DNA of 28,422 nt, from the NCBI GenBank assembly GCA_002723015.1, contig PBNG01000038.1, positions 124,024 through 152,445 of the forward strand, written 5' to 3'. This stretch comes from Roseibacillus sp. (GTDB taxonomy: Bacteria; Verrucomicrobiota; Verrucomicrobiae; Verrucomicrobiales; Akkermansiaceae). Of this stretch, positions 24,656 to 28,422 are shown piece by piece. The notes beneath the pieces were generated by a model. It ran no database searches and was not told where the DNA came from. It saw only the letters and a program-made list of their open reading frames with translations. Numbering within the stretch: position 1 is the first letter of the stretch; the number at the start of each line of letters is the position of its first letter. The translations under genes were made by a program, and so were the position numbers.

Positions 24656-26089
24656 ATGACTCACGATCCAACACGGCGTCGATTTTTGTTAAGCACCGGG
24701 CATGGCATGGGCGCTGCAGCTCTGAGCAGTCTTTGGAACCCGTATATCTTCGGTTCCGCTCAGGCCGCGGACGGATTGCCCGGATTCCCGAACTTTGCGC
24801 CAAAAGCGAAGCGTGCCATTTACCTGTTCTTTCCCGGTGGCCCCTCACATATTGACACCTTTGATTACAAGCCGGCATTGCGGGAAATTCATGGTAAGGA
24901 ATTGCCTGATTCCATTCGACAAGGTCAACGAATTACCGGCATGACCAGCGGACAGAAGTCCTTTCCATGCGTCGCGCCGATGTTTGAATTTGAGCGCTTC
25001 GGCAAGCATGGAACGTGGGTCAACAAGGACCTGTTGCCGCATACCGCAGGTGTTGTAGATGATATTACGATCATCAAGACCATGAACACCGAGGCGGTTA
25101 ACCATGATCCGGCCATTACCTTTATCAACACCGGGGTCCAGCAGCAGGGAAAACCAAGCATGGGATCTTGGTTGAGCTACGGATTGGGCAGCGTGAATGA
25201 GAACATGCCTGCATATATTGTGATGATCTCCCGTGGGCGTGGACAGTTGCAGGCTCTCTACGACAGACTTTGGGGTAGCGGGTTCCTTCCTTCCAGTCAC
25301 CAAGGAGTAAAGTTACGTAGTAATGGAGAACCCGTCCTCTACCTCAACAACCCCCCCGGCATTGATCGAGATGCGCGCCGTGGGATGCTTGATGGCCTCA
25401 AGGATCTCAATAGCGAGACGTTCAAGAAATTCGCCGACCCGGAAACCCAGTCACGAATCGACCAGTACGAAATGGCCTTCCGCATGCAGGCCGAGGTTCC
25501 TGAGTTGATGGATATTTCCAATGAACCCCAGCACGTCAAGGACCTCTACGGTCCCGACGTGGAAAAACCTGGAAGCTTTGCACGTAATTGTCTGCTGGCG
25601 AGACGAATGGCTGAGAAAGGTGTGCGTTTTCAGCAACTGTTCCATCGAGGCTGGGATCAGCATGGCAGTCTGCCCTCCAAGCTCCGCCAGCAGTGCAAGG
25701 ATATCGATCAACCCTGTGCGGGTTTAATCAAGGATTTGAAGGAGCGCGGAATGTTTGATGACACCCTTGTGATCTGCGGAGGTGAATTTGGACGGACCAT
25801 ATACTCGCAGGGTAAGCTGACGAAGGACAACTACGGTCGCGACCACCATGGCCGGTGTTTTACCACCTGGATGGCTGGAGCAGGAATCAAGCGAGGATAT
25901 GAACATGGCAAGACTGATGACTACTCTTATAACATTCTCGAGGATCCGGTTCACATCCGGGACTTGAATGCCACAATCCTGAATCAGCTTGGGATAAACC
26001 ACGAGCAGCTTACCTTCCGCTATCAGGGACTGGATCAACGCCTGACCGGAGTAGAAGAAGCCCGGGTCATCAAAGAGATTCTGTCCTGA
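24656..26089 (+). CDS. DUF1501 protein, Tat-exported (module 3)
   Basis: This 477-residue protein starts [17 protein letters not shown] (Arg7-9, Tat motif) and continues with [65 protein letters not shown] (W333 onward), [17 protein letters not shown] and a closing [17 protein letters not shown]. The tryptophan of the usual WGGEFGRT is a cysteine here. It is the closest paralogue in the window of the DUF1501 at 6189, just as the DUF1553 protein before it is the closest paralogue of the one at 3104. It probably ends the transcript beginning at 19949. Codon use appears somewhat more T-ending than in the first half of the window, judged by eye only. Confidence 0.92.
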   Translation: MTHDPTRRRFLLSTGHGMGAAALSSLWNPYIFGSAQAADGLPGFPNFAPKAKRAIYLFFPGGPSHIDTFDYKPALREIHGKELPDSIRQGQRITGMTSGQKSFPCVAPMFEFERFGKHGTWVNKDLLPHTAGVVDDITIIKTMNTEAVNHDPAITFINTGVQQQGKPSMGSWLSYGLGSVNENMPAYIVMISRGRGQLQALYDRLWGSGFLPSSHQGVKLRSNGEPVLYLNNPPGIDRDARRGMLDGLKDLNSETFKKFADPETQSRIDQYEMAFRMQAEVPELMDISNEPQHVKDLYGPDVEKPGSFARNCLLARRMAEKGVRFQQLFHRGWDQHGSLPSKLRQQCKDIDQPCAGLIKDLKERGMFDDTLVICGGEFGRTIYSQGKLTKDNYGRDHHGRCFTTWMAGAGIKRGYEHGKTDDYSYNILEDPVHIRDLNATILNQLGINHEQLTFRYQGLDQRLTGVEEARVIKEILS

Positions 26090-26100
26090 CTAAAATTCTC

Positions 26101-26143
26101 CTGCTCCTCCACAAGAGTGGTAGATTGTGATCTGGGAGAGCAG
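26101..26143 (+). terminator. Imperfect inverted repeat after module 3
   Basis: CTGCTC (26101-26106) and GAGCAG (26138-26143) can pair, with partial extension inward, 11 bases after the DUF1501 stop. No T-run follows. It is a weak candidate for the end of the module 3 transcript; I see no other structure in the gap 26090-26245. Confidence 0.2.
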
Positions 26144-26245
26144 CCAAGCTACACAACTCACGCCAGACCGCTTGCGGAAGGAGCATCAGACGAGTCCGCT
26201 GGGCATCGACCCCGCACTGGAAACCAATAGCGCAGACACTACTGC

Positions 26246-27043
26246 ATGAACTCCCGCGTTCTCGGCTCTATCGCACTACGATATTTCTGGCTCTACACTC
26301 GTCATCCGGTGCGGATCGTCGAACTCATTTTCTGGCCATTCGTCCAGCTCCTCGTATGGGGATTCCTGACAAAATACCTCCAGTCTGAGACCTCTGGCGA
26401 CTTCCCCCAGACCATCACCTACCTTATCGGGGCCATCATTCTCTGGGATGCCCTTTTCCGCTCCCAGCAAGGAGTATCCATCTCATTCCTTGAGGACGTC
26501 TGGACCCGTAATCTGCTGAACATCTTCGCCGCCCCCGTTCGAACATCTGAATACGTTGGGGCAATGTTTCTAGTCGGGTTCTGCCGAGTGATCTTCACAG
26601 GCCTGATCCTCGCGCTGATCGCAATCGTAAGCTACCAGTTCAACCTCTTCCACTTTGAGCTCGCGCTGATTCCATTCTACCTGAATCTTCTCCTCTTTGG
26701 TTGGGCCTTGGGACTACTTTCTGTCAGCCTCATCCTCCGCTTTGGCCATGGCGCTGAATCTCTGGCGTGGGCTATTCCCTTCATGGTGCAACCATTTTCC
26801 GCGGTCTTCTATCCCGTCTCCGCCCTGCCGATATGGCTGCAGCCTTTTGCCCTCGCTTTTCCCTCTACTCATGTCTTTGAGGGGATGAGGCACGTCATCG
26901 CTTTTGATACCTTTCCGGCAGACCATATGATGGCGGCCCTCGGAGCGAATATTCTCTTCCTCGGCGCAGCCCTCTGGCTTCTCCAAGCCATGCTCACTTC
27001 CGCTCGTCGCAGGGGCTTTCTGGTCAAGGTCACTTCCAGCTGA
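26246..27043 (+). CDS. ABC-2 type transporter permease
   Basis: This 265-residue integral membrane protein has about six hydrophobic segments and the ABC-2 family layout: an N-terminal cytoplasmic stretch (RYFWLYTRHPVRIVELIFWP), first helix QLLVWGFLTKYL, the VSISFLEDVWTRNLLNIFAAP loop, and a C-terminal PFSAVFYPVSALPIWLQPFA followed by PSTHVFEGMR. Such permeases pair with a separate ATPase to export drugs, lipids or polysaccharides. No ATPase gene is adjacent on either side, so the partner must be encoded elsewhere. An in-frame stop lies just upstream, so the ATG at 26246 is the earliest possible start. It converges with the DUF3592 gene (23-base gap). Confidence 0.87.
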   Translation: MNSRVLGSIALRYFWLYTRHPVRIVELIFWPFVQLLVWGFLTKYLQSETSGDFPQTITYLIGAIILWDALFRSQQGVSISFLEDVWTRNLLNIFAAPVRTSEYVGAMFLVGFCRVIFTGLILALIAIVSYQFNLFHFELALIPFYLNLLLFGWALGLLSVSLILRFGHGAESLAWAIPFMVQPFSAVFYPVSALPIWLQPFALAFPSTHVFEGMRHVIAFDTFPADHMMAALGANILFLGAALWLLQAMLTSARRRGFLVKVTSS

Positions 27044-27066
27044 ACTTGCACCACACTTGCCCGCGC

Positions 27067-27573
27067 TCAGCCCACGGCGGATCTCGATCGCCTGAGAATC
27101 ATGTCACCTCGTATTGCGCCCACGATCATCCCTAGCCCCCCAATGATGAAGATAGCCGGGAACCAAAGCGAATAGCCCGGAGCCTTGGAATCCATCTTCA
27201 AGACTGAAGCGGAAGGATCAGCCGGATCGACGAAACAGGGGACCATCGATCCGACCGGGAACTTGTCTACCCGGCGCTGCGACCTTTCCCTCGATGAACT
27301 CCATGGAGAACCACGCAGGCTATATCTCTCCGAAGTGTGGGGTACTCCATCAAAGGAGTATCCGTAGGCCACAAAAAACCCGTATTCCACCTCGACTTCA
27401 GATCCAATCTTCCGCTCGTCAACCCGGGACTCGAGGATCGTGCATTGTACCTCGGTCCAATCTCTCTGACCAGATGCGCGGTCAAAGCTCCGCCACATCA
27501 GGAAGACAAATGTCACTCCGGCAGCGCACAGCGACAATCCAACGAGGACGAGGTAAAGACTTCCTGCACGCAC
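27067..27573 (-). CDS. DUF3592 domain membrane protein
   Basis: This 168-residue protein has transmembrane helices at about 5-27 and 135-155 flanking an extracytoplasmic beta-rich domain. The pattern WTEVQCTILESRV, then VEVEYGFFVAYGYSFDG, then FPVGSMVPCFVDPADPSASVL is typical of DUF3592, where a WxxxxG/C-type strand and the Y-V-DP-x-P element recur. The function of the family is unknown. It converges with the ABC permease gene and is divergent from the truncated GatB/YqeY gene. Confidence 0.75.
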   Translation of the reverse strand: MRAGSLYLVLVGLSLCAAGVTFVFLMWRSFDRASGQRDWTEVQCTILESRVDERKIGSEVEVEYGFFVAYGYSFDGVPHTSERYSLRGSPWSSSRERSQRRVDKFPVGSMVPCFVDPADPSASVLKMDSKAPGYSLWFPAIFIIGGLGMIVGAIRGDMILRRSRSAVG

Positions 27574-27702
27574 ACAATGAAGAAGACTCGTCTAGCGGCC
27601 TCTTTCAAGTTTCAAGTTACCATGCAGAAACCTCCGTCAGACACATCCCCCGTCAAAACTTGGGCCTTGCAACCTGATGCCCGAAAATTCTACTTCCATT
27701 CC

Positions 27703-27852
27703 ATGGCTGATACCGCAACCCGACTCAATGAGGACCTGAAGAACGCTATGCGGGCCAAGGACGGCATGGCCCTGAATACTCTCCGCGCCGTCAAGAGCGC
27801 GATAAAGAATGCTGCGATTGAGAAAGGAGGCTCTGATACGGAGACGGCGTAG
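27703..27852 (+). pseudogene. GatB/YqeY family protein, N-terminal fragment (49 aa)
   Basis: The ATG at 27703 opens a frame reading MADTATRLNEDLKNAMRAK and continuing LNTLRAVKSAIKNAAIEKGG, an unmistakable match to the first 45 residues of the GatB/YqeY family (normally about 150 residues). The reading frame then stops at 27850-27852, just where the sequence changes to GGC/GGT-rich low complexity. The missing part would include the helical C-terminal domain found in GatB. YqeY proteins are small cytoplasmic proteins related to the tRNA-dependent amidotransferase tail; their role is not settled. The truncation may be a real break or an assembly junction. The frame extends upstream to 27337, but that stretch lies antisense to the DUF3592 gene and is not believed. 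Confidence 0.75.
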
Positions 27853-28071
27853 GGAACGGCGCTGGTGGCGGCGGCGTCGGCGACGGTGGCGGTGGAGGTC
27901 GGGGCGACGGCCTGTGCATGCGAGAGCCCATGCACCACTCGTCAGGGGGGCTTCAAGAGCGAGAGGGGCATGCGCACAGCGCTCGATGGGATGGAAGGGA
28001 GCGCGAGTTCGATGGGAGAGCGCGTACCAATTTCGACGATCATGCCGAGGAGGAAGAGCCCGGAGGCAAGA

Positions 28072-28098
28072 CACCTAGGGGAATCGAACCCCTAGGTG
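28072..28098. repeat. Perfect 10-bp inverted repeat with a T-arm-like loop
   Basis: CACCTAGGGG and CCCCTAGGTG pair perfectly around a seven-base loop. Read on the minus strand, the loop with its closing pairs is GGGGTTCGATTCCCC, which looks exactly like a tRNA T-arm (TTCGATT). I could not assemble D-arm, anticodon arm or acceptor strands around it, so it is not called as a tRNA. Confidence 0.7.
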
Positions 28099-28117
28099 CC
28101 TCGAACATTGTCCGAGG
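28099..28117. repeat. Second hairpin directly abutting the first
   Basis: CCTCG and CGAGG pair, extended by three more pairs towards a short loop. On the minus strand the one mismatch becomes a G-U pair, so the structure is more stable as minus-strand RNA. It touches the preceding inverted repeat with no spacer. Confidence 0.55.
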
Positions 28118-28422
28118 CTGGGACACCAGTCAGGGCCTGGGAATGTTGGTTTGCGTCCCTCCCGAGATGCCGTGAACGCACTGCCTGGTCCAAGCTGGTG
28201 ATTGTGCCGAGCGCACAAGGAGTGGGCTGCCGCCGTGCGGCGGGAGCGCTCGGCGGCCGACGCCGCCAAGGCTGCCTGGCAGCCGCTGCCGTCGTGGGGC
28301 GCGACGGCCGGCGTGTCGAACGTCTATTTGCCGGCGGTGAAGCGCTCGGCCGCCGATTCAACGTCGAGCGCCTCCTCGAGAAGGCGCGGGCGCGCCGCGA
28401 GGAGCGCGTCCGCCTCGGCATC

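Larger units (their letters stand above)
27853..28422. other. High-GC tail of different composition, no recognisable gene
   Basis: From about 27,845 the sequence is markedly richer in G and C than the rest of the window. It opens with GGC/GGT/GTC trinucleotide-like low complexity (27855-27905). Several frames are open on both strands, including plus-strand frames reading ERLLEKARARREERVRLG and AAVRRERSAADAAKAAW near the right edge. None matches a family I know, and open frames are expected by chance at this composition. It may be a chimeric contig end, or foreign DNA joined within the GatB/YqeY gene. Confidence 0.6.

Noticed and set aside
27337..27702. Upstream extension of the GatB/YqeY frame
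   Set aside because: It overlaps the DUF3592 gene on the opposite strand and shows no similarity to the family, whose N-terminus starts at the internal ATG.
27855..27905. CRISPR or tandem-repeat array
   Set aside because: The GGC/GGT-rich stretch has no regular repeat unit and no spacers; it is simple low-complexity sequence.
28060..28200. Possible complete tRNA on the minus strand
   Set aside because: Only a T-arm-like hairpin is convincing; the stem is ten pairs instead of five, and no matching acceptor, D-arm or anticodon arm could be placed.
28092..28421. 109-residue Arg-rich open frame on the minus strand at the right edge
   Set aside because: High-GC sequence leaves long open frames by chance; composition is arginine/serine-rich with no domain, and overlapping frames on the other strand are equally plausible.

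Overview
The window reads as a chromosomal segment of a PVC-superphylum bacterium, probably Verrucomicrobiota and less likely Planctomycetota. It carries four copies each of two families typical of those phyla: the large haem-motif proteins built from PSCyt1, DUF1549 and DUF1553, and the Tat-exported DUF1501 proteins. It also has a Cys-type sulfatase, a sialate O-acetylesterase-like enzyme, a DUF6807 protein and a PhyH / TIM-barrel / Gfo-Idh-MocA operon. Most starts lack a clear Shine-Dalgarno sequence. Phylum assignment is inferred from family content; no marker gene is present.

Layout. Positions 1-1867 (minus) hold a sialate O-acetylesterase-like hydrolase followed by the start of a gamma-glutamyltransferase cut by the window edge. 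Positions 1967-2938 (minus) encode a zinc-ribbon membrane protein. Divergent to it is module 1 (3104-8487, plus): long DUF1553 protein, DUF1501 protein and DUF6807 protein, tightly spaced. Then comes a minus-strand operon (11416 down to 8499) of a PhyH dioxygenase, a sugar isomerase/epimerase-like TIM barrel and a Gfo/Idh/MocA oxidoreductase. Module 2 (11529-15172, plus) is a short DUF1553 protein with a DUF1501 protein. A NarL-type response regulator (15281-15964) and another short DUF1553 protein (16003-18342) follow. A minus-strand sulfatase (18396-19826) separates this from a DUF1501 gene (19949-21424), which leads into module 3, a LamG-containing long DUF1553 protein and its DUF1501 partner (21458-26089). 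The right end has an ABC-2 permease, a DUF3592 protein and a truncated GatB/YqeY gene.

How the genes may work together. The DUF1553 proteins carry Sec-type leaders and two CxxCH haem-c motifs each. The DUF1501 proteins carry twin-arginine leaders and belong to the alkaline-phosphatase-like fold. Each pair would therefore meet in the periplasm or at the cell surface. The long DUF1553 copies have a putative sugar-binding insert, and sulfatase, acetylesterase and sugar-oxidising enzymes lie nearby. I infer a locus for processing a decorated (sulfated or acetylated) glycan, with the PhyH/TIM/oxidoreductase operon handling a released sugar or polyol. No gene here has a demonstrated substrate.

The last ~570 bases (from about 27,850) differ in composition. 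They begin where the GatB/YqeY reading frame breaks off, contain GGC/GGT-rich low-complexity sequence and two adjacent strong hairpins, and encode nothing I recognise. This end may be a chimeric contig tail or a recombination junction. No CRISPR array, insertion sequence, rRNA or complete tRNA was found.
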